From Belliella kenyensis (GTDB taxonomy: Bacteria > Bacteroidota > Bacteroidia > Cytophagales > Cyclobacteriaceae): a DNA stretch of 64,000 nucleotides. The translations under genes and the position numbers were made by a program. The notes under the pieces are model-generated. The model searched no databases, was not told the DNA's origin, and saw only the letters and a program-made list of their open reading frames with translations. Below, piece by piece: positions 36,796 to 44,661 of this stretch. The DNA lies in contig NZ_JAKZGR010000005.1 in assembly GCF_022549675.1 (NCBI RefSeq), positions 186,001 to 250,000 of the forward strand, read 5' to 3'. Position 1 is the first letter of the stretch. The number at the start of each line of letters is the position of its first letter.

Positions 36796-37932
36796 ATGAA
36801 AGAAAAATCTCATACGCCAAACCTCAAAGTCGCCATCTTAGGCGCCAAAGGCTATCCTTATGTATATGGTGGCTATGACACCATGGTGAAGGAGCTTGGT
36901 GAAAGATTACAAAAACGTGGAGTAGAAGTGACCGTTTATTGTCATAGAGCACTTTTCAAGGATAAGCCTGCCTATGTCAATGGAATCAAGCTCGTATATA
37001 CACCAGCCATTGAAAAAAAGAGCCTTACGCAGCTTACTCACTCTTTTGTCTCTATGGTACATGCTTGCTTTACTGATGTAGATGTCATTTTTGTGGTCAA
37101 CTCTGGAAATGGCCCTTTTGGCATTATCTCTAGGATATTCAGAAAGCCTACAGCCATCAATGTAGACGGGCTAGAATGGTTGAGACCCAAATGGAAAGGA
37201 TTAGGAGCAAAATATTTTCTGTGGGCATCCAAAATGGCAACTAAATTCTACGACCAAGTGATCAATGACTCCGACGAGATGCAAAGAATCTATCGGGAAC
37301 TATTCCATGTCGATTCTCAAGTGATCGCCTATGGTGCCAACCCATCACTAAGTGCCGATGCTTCCAAAATCTCAAAATGGAACTTGGAAAAAGAAAGCTA
37401 CTTCCTCATCGTCGGAAGGCTAGTACCAGACAACAATGCCGATATCATCATCCAGGGATTTGTCAAGTCAAATTCCAAGCGTAAGCTTGTGATCGTAGGA
37501 GACGTTCCTTTCAAAGACAGCTATGTGGATAACTTGAAATCTATCAAAGACGATAGGTTACTTTTCACTGGCTATGTCACAGATCCAGAAGAACTTAAAG
37601 CTCTATATCACAATTGCTATGCGTACCTACATGGTCACGAATACGGAGGCACCAACCCAGCCATGCTCAAGGCGCTTGGATATGGATGTGCGATCTTGGC
37701 ACTGAATACTGCCTTCAATCAAGAAATGCTTCAGAATGGAAAACATGGGAAGTATTTTGAGAAAAACCCCGAAGCGGTCAAGACACTTATCCACACGGCT
37801 GAATCCGAACCAGACACCATGCAAGCACTGCGAGATACCGCTCGCGCAGGCCTCACACAAAAGTACAACTGGGATCATGTCACAGACCAATACCTACAAG
37901 TTTTCAAATCCCTAAGTAAAAAGCATGGATAA
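36796..37932 (+). CDS. DUF1972-type GT4 glycosyltransferase (Cps2T-like rhamnosyltransferase family)
   Basis: A 378-residue glycosyltransferase whose N-terminal half is a DUF1972 domain: KVAILGAKGYPYVYGGYDTMVKEL, then VYCHRALFKDKPAYVNGIKLVY and INVDGLEWLRPKWKG. This architecture is known from beta-1,4-rhamnosyltransferases of the WchF/Cps2T type, which act on the second sugar of a repeat unit. The C-terminal GT4 part has FLIVGRLVPDNNADIIIQGF and HGHEYGGTNPAMLKALGYGCAIL. It is the last gene of the plus-strand operon. A rhamnosyl role would fit rfbC, but is inferred. Confidence 0.87.
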   Translation: MKEKSHTPNLKVAILGAKGYPYVYGGYDTMVKELGERLQKRGVEVTVYCHRALFKDKPAYVNGIKLVYTPAIEKKSLTQLTHSFVSMVHACFTDVDVIFVVNSGNGPFGIISRIFRKPTAINVDGLEWLRPKWKGLGAKYFLWASKMATKFYDQVINDSDEMQRIYRELFHVDSQVIAYGANPSLSADASKISKWNLEKESYFLIVGRLVPDNNADIIIQGFVKSNSKRKLVIVGDVPFKDSYVDNLKSIKDDRLLFTGYVTDPEELKALYHNCYAYLHGHEYGGTNPAMLKALGYGCAILALNTAFNQEMLQNGKHGKYFEKNPEAVKTLIHTAESEPDTMQALRDTARAGLTQKYNWDHVTDQYLQVFKSLSKKHG

Positions 37933-38069
37933 CATTCTCTTGCGGATTTTTGGATTTAACTTAGAATGGTAGCATTCATTATGAAAAGCCATGAAATCGT
38001 CAGAAACCTATTGAAATTTGCACACATGCAGAAATCCGCACTATCTTTGAAAATATAAACTGTATCCAA

Positions 38070-38453
38070 ATGGAAAAAGAAATCATCTATTCTCAAGAAG
38101 CTCCAGCTCCTATTGGCCCATATAGCCAAGCGGTCAAAGCGGGCAATACATTATATGTATCTGGTCAGATCGCTCTTGATGCTGATACTGGTGAGCTGAT
38201 CAACGAAAACATCACCGAAGAAACTCACGCCGTGATGAAAAATCTCGAGGCAGTGCTTAGAAAAGCAGGGTTTGGATTCGCCGACGTTGTGAAATGCACT
38301 ATTTTTATCAAAGATATGGGACAGTTTTCGACCATCAATGAGGCTTATGGTCAATATTTCAAATCTAACCCTCCTGCAAGAGAGACTGTAGAAGTCAGCA
38401 GATTACCTAAGGATGTACAAGTAGAAATTTCCTGCATTGCTGTTAAGCTTTGA
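38070..38453 (+). CDS. ridA: RidA family enamine/imine deaminase
   Basis: A 127-residue trimeric RidA/YjgF protein that hydrolyses reactive 2-aminoacrylate and related imines to protect PLP enzymes. The family opening is APAPIGPYSQAVKAGNTLYVSGQI, with the catalytic arginine in NPPARETVEVSRLPKDVQVEISCIAVK at the C-terminus. Full length and intact. Its stop codon lies 1 bp before the start of the decayed nitrilase-like pseudogene. Confidence 0.96.
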   Translation: MEKEIIYSQEAPAPIGPYSQAVKAGNTLYVSGQIALDADTGELINENITEETHAVMKNLEAVLRKAGFGFADVVKCTIFIKDMGQFSTINEAYGQYFKSNPPARETVEVSRLPKDVQVEISCIAVKL

Positions 38454-38454
38454 G

Positions 38455-39055
38455 CCAAATAAGCAAAGAAAACCCTACTCAATACAACAACTTCATGTTG
38501 ACAAAGTCACATTTTTTGAAAATGGGCTTGGTCAAATGGTAATCAAAGCAGATAATATGAAAATTGCACTGGCGATTTGCTTCGAAAATTTACAGGGCGG
38601 TTATTCATAATACGCATTCAACCTTGGTGCAAATGTTTATTTGGCAAGTGCAGCAAATTCAGCGAAAAGCATTGAAAAAGCATTGATGCATTATCCTTTA
38701 TATGATTGTACGCTTCTTTGCCAGTAAATCAATTTATTGACACATTCGGTGGCTAATGGTGAATATCCACAAATATCAAATATCAATTAATATCGGTATT
38801 TAGGTAAATCGGATTTTCTCAATGTTACTGGCAAAGTTCCGGATATACATAATCCTTTAATAGCAAAAAAATTGCAGTGCCTGCTCTGATGCGGAACTGC
38901 GTGGGATTTTTTGATTTTTTTTAAGTCTTGGCAAAAGTCCTATTTGGACAAAAGACGGTAACTTGTTTGGGAAACTTGATGATAAAAGTGACGCCCTCTT
39001 AATTTCTGACACGGAAAAAGAAGAAGTATTTGCAAAATCTTTTGATTTTATATAG
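38455..39055 (+). pseudogene. Decayed carbon-nitrogen hydrolase (nitrilase superfamily), 5'-truncated
   Basis: Pieces of a nitrilase-family hydrolase are readable in order. Block 1 (38455-38705): ADNMKIALAICFENLQGGYS, an in-frame TAA at 38608, then YAFNLGANVYLASAANSAKSI..ALMHYP; the catalytic Cys is in ICFEN. Block 2 (about 38856-38919): VPALMRNCVGFFDFF. Block 3, after a frameshift (38924-39055): SLGKSPIWTKDGNLFGKLDDKSDALLISDTEKEEVFAKSFDFI and a stop. The first third of a normal family member is missing, and a 121-bp inverted-repeat element interrupts blocks 1 and 2. Stop, frameshift, insertion and truncation together show a dead gene. Found by reading translated fragments; the family call is from motif order. 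Confidence 0.75.
38716..38836. mobile_element. 121-bp inverted-repeat element inside the pseudogene (MITE-like)
   Basis: A perfect 12-bp inverted repeat, ctttgccagtaa (38716-38727) and ttactggcaaag (38825-38836), bounds 97 bp of non-coding AT-rich sequence at the point where the nitrilase reading frame is lost. It has the size and form of a miniature inverted-repeat element, but no target duplication is obvious and no second copy was seen. Confidence 0.4.
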
Positions 39056-39153
39056 AAAAAATTTTTTCAAGGATTTTTTTTGAAATATTATGGGGTCATT
39101 TTGACAATTTACCTCCTCTTAATATTAAGTATTCTAAGAAATACCAACCCAAA

Positions 39154-39801
39154 ATGACCAACAGCACTAAAAACCAAAATAATCAGACAGTCATATTGAT
39201 TGAGCACGCTGAAGCTGTGAAGCAATATGAAAAAAAACCTGACATAGAGATTTGGGCAGCTTTTAATAGAGGTGATGAAAAAGCATTTAATTACATCTAC
39301 CGCTTCCATGCCACAGCTATGTTTGAGTTTGGAATTCAGATTACCAATGATATTGGGGTAGTTCAAGACTGCATTCAGAATATTTTTATCTACCTGAGAA
39401 GAAAAAGGGGAGAATTGAAAGAAGTTCACAGCATCAAAGCCTACCTCTTTAAGTCTCTCCAGAGAGAAATCATCAGAAAGCTCAACAAAATCAAATCTAA
39501 TGAATCTAAGAATATAGATTCTTTTGAAGATTCATTTCAGATTGAATTATCCCATGAGACAAAACTAATCCAGCTGGAAATAGAGACTGAAAAAACCCTA
39601 CTCATAGAAGATGCTTTGAACAAACTGACGACCAGGCAGAGACAAGCAATTCTATTACTCTATAAAGAAGGAATGTCTTACAAAGAAATAGCAGAAGTGC
39701 TCGAGTTCAGTGAAGTAAAATCAGCTCGCAAGTTGATCTATAGGGCATTGGATAGCATCAAATCAATAATTGAAACCAAAATGTTTGGGAGTCACAAGTA
39801 A
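39154..39801 (+). CDS. ECF-type RNA polymerase sigma factor
   Basis: A 215-residue sigma-70 factor of the Bacteroidota group that controls SusC/SusD loci. Region 2 is seen in AFNRGDEKAFNYIYRFHATAMFEFGIQI and DCIQNIFIYLRRKRGELKEV; region 4 in LNKLTTRQRQAILLLYKEGMSYKEIAEVLEFSEVKSARKLIYRAL, a helix-turn-helix that binds the -35 box. It is followed 23 bp later by the FecR anti-sigma gene. By analogy with FecI, it should transcribe the downstream susC operon when the STN-carrying receptor signals ligand binding. Confidence 0.93.
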   Translation: MTNSTKNQNNQTVILIEHAEAVKQYEKKPDIEIWAAFNRGDEKAFNYIYRFHATAMFEFGIQITNDIGVVQDCIQNIFIYLRRKRGELKEVHSIKAYLFKSLQREIIRKLNKIKSNESKNIDSFEDSFQIELSHETKLIQLEIETEKTLLIEDALNKLTTRQRQAILLLYKEGMSYKEIAEVLEFSEVKSARKLIYRALDSIKSIIETKMFGSHK

Positions 39802-39824
39802 TTATTGGCTCAATCCATAAGAAA

Positions 39825-40859
39825 ATGAAATACAACGAATATAAAATACAGCACTTCCTAAGTGACGAATTCTTCATACAATGGGTAGTAAGCCCAGATG
39901 ATGACAATAAGCATTTTTGGGAAAAATGGCTTTCTGAGCATCCTGAAAAGAGGAAAACAGTCCAAAGCGCTGCCGCTATCATCAAGGCTATTCGGTATAA
40001 GAAAAATCTTGAATTAAGCGATAAAACTTACATCGATACCTTTGAGAATATCATCAAACATGATCATTCAGAAACAGATCGCTTGCAAAAGAAAAGCTCT
40101 TCCAGCTGGTACATTTTTTTTTCGATGAGAAAAATAGCAGCTTCCATTTTCATTGGGCTCATCTGTTGGTTGGGTTACAGTGTGATTTCTAAATCTACCG
40201 AAGAACCAGCCCTCACTAGCGAAATATCCTATACCACCAAAAAGAATCCTTTTGGAAAAAAATCAATGATTACCCTCTCAGAAGGAACCGTAATCTACTT
40301 AAATGCTGGGAGCGAAATCAAATATCCTCGTGAATTTTCAGATTCCTCTAGGAACGTCACCCTAACAGGAGAGGCATTTTTTGAGGTCAAAAAAGATGGA
40401 CGACCATTTATTGTAAAAACTGACAACAAAATCATCCATGTATTGGGTACCAGTTTCAATGTCAACCAAAGCTATACAGGCGATGTATCAGTGGCATTGG
40501 TTTCAGGGAAAGTAAGAATTAATGATGAGCTGGGAAATCAAGTTTTATTGGATCCCAAGGAAATGCTCGTCATGAAAGCAGATGGCGGATTTTACAAAAC
40601 AGAATTTGACCCTTTGGAAATCATAGGCTGGAAAGACAAGCATCTGATATTCAATCGAAACACTTTTGAAGAGGTGAAGATGAAGATCGAAAAATGGTAC
40701 GGTGTAGAAGTCAAACTAAAAGGAAAAATCAAACCTGGCTGGACTTACACTGGTGCCTATGAAAATGAGACCCTTGAAAATGTTTTGGAAGGGATCAAGC
40801 TTACCTCTGGTTTCAACTATAAAATCAACAATAAAACCATAACCATTTCAACCTACTAG
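39825..40859 (+). CDS. FecR family anti-sigma factor
   Basis: A 344-residue membrane-spanning anti-sigma factor. The cytoplasmic N-terminal part (1-100) binds the sigma factor; one transmembrane helix (about 103-122, ASIFIGLICWLGYSVIS) leads to a periplasmic FecR domain (TLSEGTVIYLNAGSEIKYP..FFEVKKDGRPFIVKT..LGTSFNV) and a C-terminal DUF4974 domain (HLIFNRNTFEEVKMKIEKWYGVEV). It relays the state of the outer-membrane receptor to the sigma factor. Downstream 156 bp hold two hairpins before susC. Confidence 0.94.
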   Translation: MKYNEYKIQHFLSDEFFIQWVVSPDDDNKHFWEKWLSEHPEKRKTVQSAAAIIKAIRYKKNLELSDKTYIDTFENIIKHDHSETDRLQKKSSSSWYIFFSMRKIAASIFIGLICWLGYSVISKSTEEPALTSEISYTTKKNPFGKKSMITLSEGTVIYLNAGSEIKYPREFSDSSRNVTLTGEAFFEVKKDGRPFIVKTDNKIIHVLGTSFNVNQSYTGDVSVALVSGKVRINDELGNQVLLDPKEMLVMKADGGFYKTEFDPLEIIGWKDKHLIFNRNTFEEVKMKIEKWYGVEVKLKGKIKPGWTYTGAYENETLENVLEGIKLTSGFNYKINNKTITISTY

Positions 40860-40897
40860 ACTATGAAAAGTATCGCAGAAAATTCCTCATAAAAAAT

Positions 40898-40938
40898 GAA
40901 GGCAGGATAAGTTCTGGGGGGAACTACATGCTGCCTTC
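40898..40938 (+). promoter_or_regulatory. Leader hairpin 1 upstream of susC
   Basis: gaaggcag (40898-40905) pairs with ctgccttc (40931-40938), and an inner stem agttc/gaact (40910-40914, 40921-40925) caps it with a G-rich loop. No T run follows, so it is not a classical terminator; it may be an mRNA end-stabilising or regulatory structure between fecR and susC. Confidence 0.45.
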
Positions 40939-40942
40939 TGAT

Positions 40943-40979
40943 TTGCCTCTTCTACACTTTACTTACATCTAAGAGGCAA
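40943..40979 (+). promoter_or_regulatory. Leader hairpin 2 upstream of susC
   Basis: A 9-bp inverted repeat, ttgcctctt (40943-40951) and aagaggcaa (40971-40979), lies 5 bp after hairpin 1 and 36 nt before the susC start. The two adjacent stems form a structured leader that could control susC expression. Confidence 0.45.
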
Positions 40980-41015
40980 TAGTTCAAGATTTCAACACTT
41001 AAACCAGTCAATTTT

Positions 41016-44000
41016 ATGAAAAAAAATATACTTAGACAACTTATTATGCTGTCAAAAAGGATGTTGTATGGTTTTTTGATACAACTGTTCATGTGTTCAG
41101 TGTTACTCGCTAATACTAGCAATGCACAGAGAAAAACCATTGATGAAGTGAGAGTGTCTCTTAACCTTAAAGATCAACCAATCAAAAAGGTGTTCAAGGT
41201 AATAGAAGACCAGACAGAATTCAGGTTTACTTTCGAAGATAACCTCCTTTCTCAAAACCAAAAGTTAACCATTGCCGAATACGATAAAACAGTATATGAG
41301 GTACTGGAAAATTTGACCCGACAAACAGAGCTGAGCTTTGTTCAGGTAAACAATAACATACATGTCAAACCCACCACCAAAAAGTCAAAAAACGATCTCG
41401 TCACCATCATGCAACAGGCTGATGTGACTGTATCAGGTGTCGTTGTGGATGATTTGGGAGATCCTTTACCAGGAGTGACTATCCTACTAGAAGGAAGTAC
41501 ATTGGGTACTGTGACAGACATTGATGGAAAGTTTACTATAGAAGCACCAGAAAATGGTGTCCTTGTTTTTTCTTTTATTGGATTTATTTCACAAAGGGTG
41601 CAATTAGCAGGACAGTCAACCTTGAACATTACTTTGGCTACTGATTTTCAATCCCTAAGCGAGATCATAGTTGTAGGATATGGCGAACAAAAGAAAGAAA
41701 CCATCACGGGATCGGTCGCCACTGTCAAAGGCTCTGAGCTAGTCAAATCACCAGCTTTGAACCTGACAAACTCTATCGCTGGACGAATGTCTGGTGTAGT
41801 GGCAGTCAATAGGAGTGGAGAGCCTGGCTATGATGGCTCTGGAATCAGGATCAGAGGTTCAAATACCCTAGGTAACAACGATGCATTGATAGTCATAGAT
41901 GGGATTCCTGCAAGGGCTGGAGGTATAGAAAGACTGAATCCCAATGATATAGAATCTATCTCTGTACTGAAAGATGCTTCTGCTGCCATCTATGGGGCAA
42001 GGGCTGCCAATGGGGTAATCTTAGTCACTACCAAAAGGGGAAAAAGTGGAAAGCCTGAACTTTCTTACCAATTCAACCAAGGTTTTGCTCAACCTACCGT
42101 CGTTCCTAGACTTGCCAACGCTGCCCAATATGGACAAATGCTCAATGACTTGAGTGTTTACGAACTGCCTGTTTCTGAGTGGCAGGCTGCTACTACAGGA
42201 TTTGCGACTTCTGGCACCTATACCAGACCTAATGGACAGATCAGAAATGCTCCATTCAGTCCAGAAGCATTGGCTTTGCATAGAGCAGGCACTGATCCAT
42301 GGAACTATCCAGATACAGATTGGTATGCCGCCACCCTGAAGACCTGGTCACCACAATCCAGACACAATGTCCAGCTAAACGGTGGCAGTGAGAACATCAA
42401 TTATATGGCTTCCATTGGTTATCAAAATCAAGATGCATATTATAAAAACTCAGCAACTGGATACAAGCAGTACGATATGCGCCTCAACCTTGATGCAAAG
42501 ATCAACGACCACATCGACATGCAAATAGGTGTAATGGGAAGAAGAGAACAAAGATTCTTCCCTACAAGACCTGCATCGGCAATTTTCCGAATGCAGATGC
42601 GCGGCAAGCCCAATGAACCAGCTTTTTGGCCTGATGGAAGACCTGGTCCTGATATAGAGAATGGAGAAAACCCAGTAGTAATCACTACCAATGCTACTGG
42701 CTATGACCGAGAAATAAGAGACTATTTCCAAACAAATGGGGCATTAAATATAAAAATACCTGGTGTAGAAGGACTGAAATTCACAGGTACTGCTGCGGTG
42801 GATAACCTGAGTCAGTTTAACAAAAGGTGGGAAACTCCTTGGATTCTGTACCAAAGAGGTAGTGGCTTCGAAGCTGATGGTACTACACCTATACTCGTTC
42901 CTACAGAAAGAGGTCCTGCAGAACCAAGATTGAGACAATCCAACTACAACCAATTGAACATCTTGCTAGGGGGTGTATTCACTTACGAGAAGCAATTTGG
43001 TGACCACGGATTCCAAACTTTAGCAGGTACCAATAAAGAAACCGTGAATGCAGACGATTTCTTTGCATATAGAAGATTCTTTATTTCTACAGCTATAGAT
43101 CAGATGTTTGCAGGAGGTGATGAAGAAAAAGACAACGGAGGGGGAGCATTCGAACGCGCTAGGCTGAACTACTTCGGTAGGGTAGCTTACAACTTTAAGG
43201 AAAAGTATCTAATGGAGTTCCTTTGGAGGTATGATGCTTCATACATTTTCCCTAGAGCCACAAGGTACGGCTTTTTTCCAGGTGTTATGGCAGGCTGGGT
43301 TGTCTCTGAAGAAAGCTTTTGGAAAAATTCACTACCAGCATTTGACTTTTTCAAAATTCGAGGTTCTTGGGGTCAAATGGGAAATGACCAGATTTATTAT
43401 GAAAATTCACTTCAAGAATATCAATTCTTATCTACTTACGGATTCAGAAGTCATATTTTGGAAGGTCAAGAAACAAAAACCTTGTTTGAAACCAGAGTAC
43501 CTAACAATATGATTACCTGGGAAGTAGCCAACAACAGCAATATTGGTATTGAAGGTCAATTGCTACAAGGTCGTATATTCTTCGAATTTGATGTATTTTA
43601 TAACAAAAGAACAAACATCCTATGGAGAAGAAACGCATCGATTCCACAAAGCACAGGACTGTCCTCATTGTTACCAGCAGAAAACATCGGCGAAATCGAA
43701 AACAAGGGCTTTGATATCAACTTAGGGTATCGTGGTTCTAGGGGAGAATTGAAGTACAGTATAAGTGTCAATGGCGGATATGCCAAAAACAAAATCCTAT
43801 TCTGGGACGAACCTCCAGGAGCTGAAGAATGGCAGAGAAGTACTGGTAGGCCTATGAATGCGCCAGGGCCTATATATATTTATGATGGTGTATTCAGAGA
43901 TCAGGAAGATATTGCACGCAATACACTAGACTATTCTGCAATTACCAATGAACTACGCCCAGGAGACATGAAGTTCAAAGATGTAAATGGAGATGGTATC

Positions 44001-44516
44001 ATTTCACCTTTGGACAGGATAAGGTTAGACAAAAATGACATCCCAAGATTCCAAGGAGGTATGATACTCAATGGAAGTTACAAGAATTTTGATTTATCTG
44101 TACTTTTCCAAGGTGCCACTGGTGCGATCACCCTTGTGAGTGCTGGAGAATCTGGTAATATCGGAAACTACCTTTTGGATTTCTATGAAAACAGATGGAC
44201 TGTAGAAAATCCAAGCAGCGTACACCCAAGAATAGCCAATCGAGGAGACCAATATTATTCTGATGGGGATAACAACAATACCTATTGGTATAGAGAAACT
44301 GACTACATCAGACTGAAAAACCTTGAGATTGGCTATACACTACCTATACAGCTTGGTTCAAAGATAGGAGTAAACAACCTCCGGTTTTACTTAAATGGAC
44401 TCAATCTGATAACATGGGACAAGCTGAAGGTATTTGATCCTGAATCTAATAATTCCACAGGACAATATTATCCACAAGCTAGAGTCATCAATGGTGGGTT
44501 TTCAGTCACATTCTAA
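41016..44516 (+). CDS. SusC/RagA family TonB-linked outer-membrane protein with STN domain
   Basis: A 1166-residue outer-membrane importer. After a signal peptide (about 1-37) there is an STN/secretin-N domain (VRVSLNLKDQPIKKVFKVIEDQTEFRF..., about 45-110), which signals to FecR; this marks it as a transducing receptor. Then come a carboxypeptidase-regulatory-like domain (TVSGVVVDDLGDPLPGVTILLEG), a plug (SEIIVVGYGEQKKETITGSV, GRMSGVVAVNRSGEPGYDGSGIRIRG) and a large beta-barrel ending in GGFSVTF with terminal phenylalanine. Partner of the following SusD. The substrate is not a clear polysaccharide, since no glycoside hydrolase is nearby. Confidence 0.96.
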   Translation: MKKNILRQLIMLSKRMLYGFLIQLFMCSVLLANTSNAQRKTIDEVRVSLNLKDQPIKKVFKVIEDQTEFRFTFEDNLLSQNQKLTIAEYDKTVYEVLENLTRQTELSFVQVNNNIHVKPTTKKSKNDLVTIMQQADVTVSGVVVDDLGDPLPGVTILLEGSTLGTVTDIDGKFTIEAPENGVLVFSFIGFISQRVQLAGQSTLNITLATDFQSLSEIIVVGYGEQKKETITGSVATVKGSELVKSPALNLTNSIAGRMSGVVAVNRSGEPGYDGSGIRIRGSNTLGNNDALIVIDGIPARAGGIERLNPNDIESISVLKDASAAIYGARAANGVILVTTKRGKSGKPELSYQFNQGFAQPTVVPRLANAAQYGQMLNDLSVYELPVSEWQAATTGFATSGTYTRPNGQIRNAPFSPEALALHRAGTDPWNYPDTDWYAATLKTWSPQSRHNVQLNGGSENINYMASIGYQNQDAYYKNSATGYKQYDMRLNLDAKINDHIDMQIGVMGRREQRFFPTRPASAIFRMQMRGKPNEPAFWPDGRPGPDIENGENPVVITTNATGYDREIRDYFQTNGALNIKIPGVEGLKFTGTAAVDNLSQFNKRWETPWILYQRGSGFEADGTTPILVPTERGPAEPRLRQSNYNQLNILLGGVFTYEKQFGDHGFQTLAGTNKETVNADDFFAYRRFFISTAIDQMFAGGDEEKDNGGGAFERARLNYFGRVAYNFKEKYLMEFLWRYDASYIFPRATRYGFFPGVMAGWVVSEESFWKNSLPAFDFFKIRGSWGQMGNDQIYYENSLQEYQFLSTYGFRSHILEGQETKTLFETRVPNNMITWEVANNSNIGIEGQLLQGRIFFEFDVFYNKRTNILWRRNASIPQSTGLSSLLPAENIGEIENKGFDINLGYRGSRGELKYSISVNGGYAKNKILFWDEPPGAEEWQRSTGRPMNAPGPIYIYDGVFRDQEDIARNTLDYSAITNELRPGDMKFKDVNGDGIISPLDRIRLDKNDIPRFQGGMILNGSYKNFDLSVLFQGATGAITLVSAGESGNIGNYLLDFYENRWTVENPSSVHPRIANRGDQYYSDGDNNNTYWYRETDYIRLKNLEIGYTLPIQLGSKIGVNNLRFYLNGLNLITWDKLKVFDPESNNSTGQYYPQARVINGGFSVTF

Positions 44517-44592
44517 AATTTGAGCTTTGTTATGAAATCGAGCTTGTCTGATACAAGTAGGCATGTCTGAAGCAGACGTTTATGATTAGAGC

Positions 44593-44637
44593 GTCACATA
44601 GGGAGATGATTATACCTATACGAAGATTCCATGTGAC
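44593..44637 (+). promoter_or_regulatory. Intercistronic hairpin between susC and susD
   Basis: gtcacat (44593-44599) and atgtgac (44631-44637) are inverted repeats in the 145-bp gap between susC and susD, with a smaller stem gtctg/cagac just before. Such structures can stabilise or attenuate mRNA and set different amounts of the two proteins; here this is inference. Confidence 0.4.
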
Positions 44638-44661
44638 CATTAAATAACAAAATATAAACAC

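Noticed and set aside
39109-39429. 106-residue minus-strand frame opposite the sigma factor
   Set aside because: Antisense to the conserved region 2 of the sigma factor.
44517-44661. susC-susD gap considered for a small gene or terminator
   Set aside because: Only short inverted repeats without a T run; no reading frame of note.
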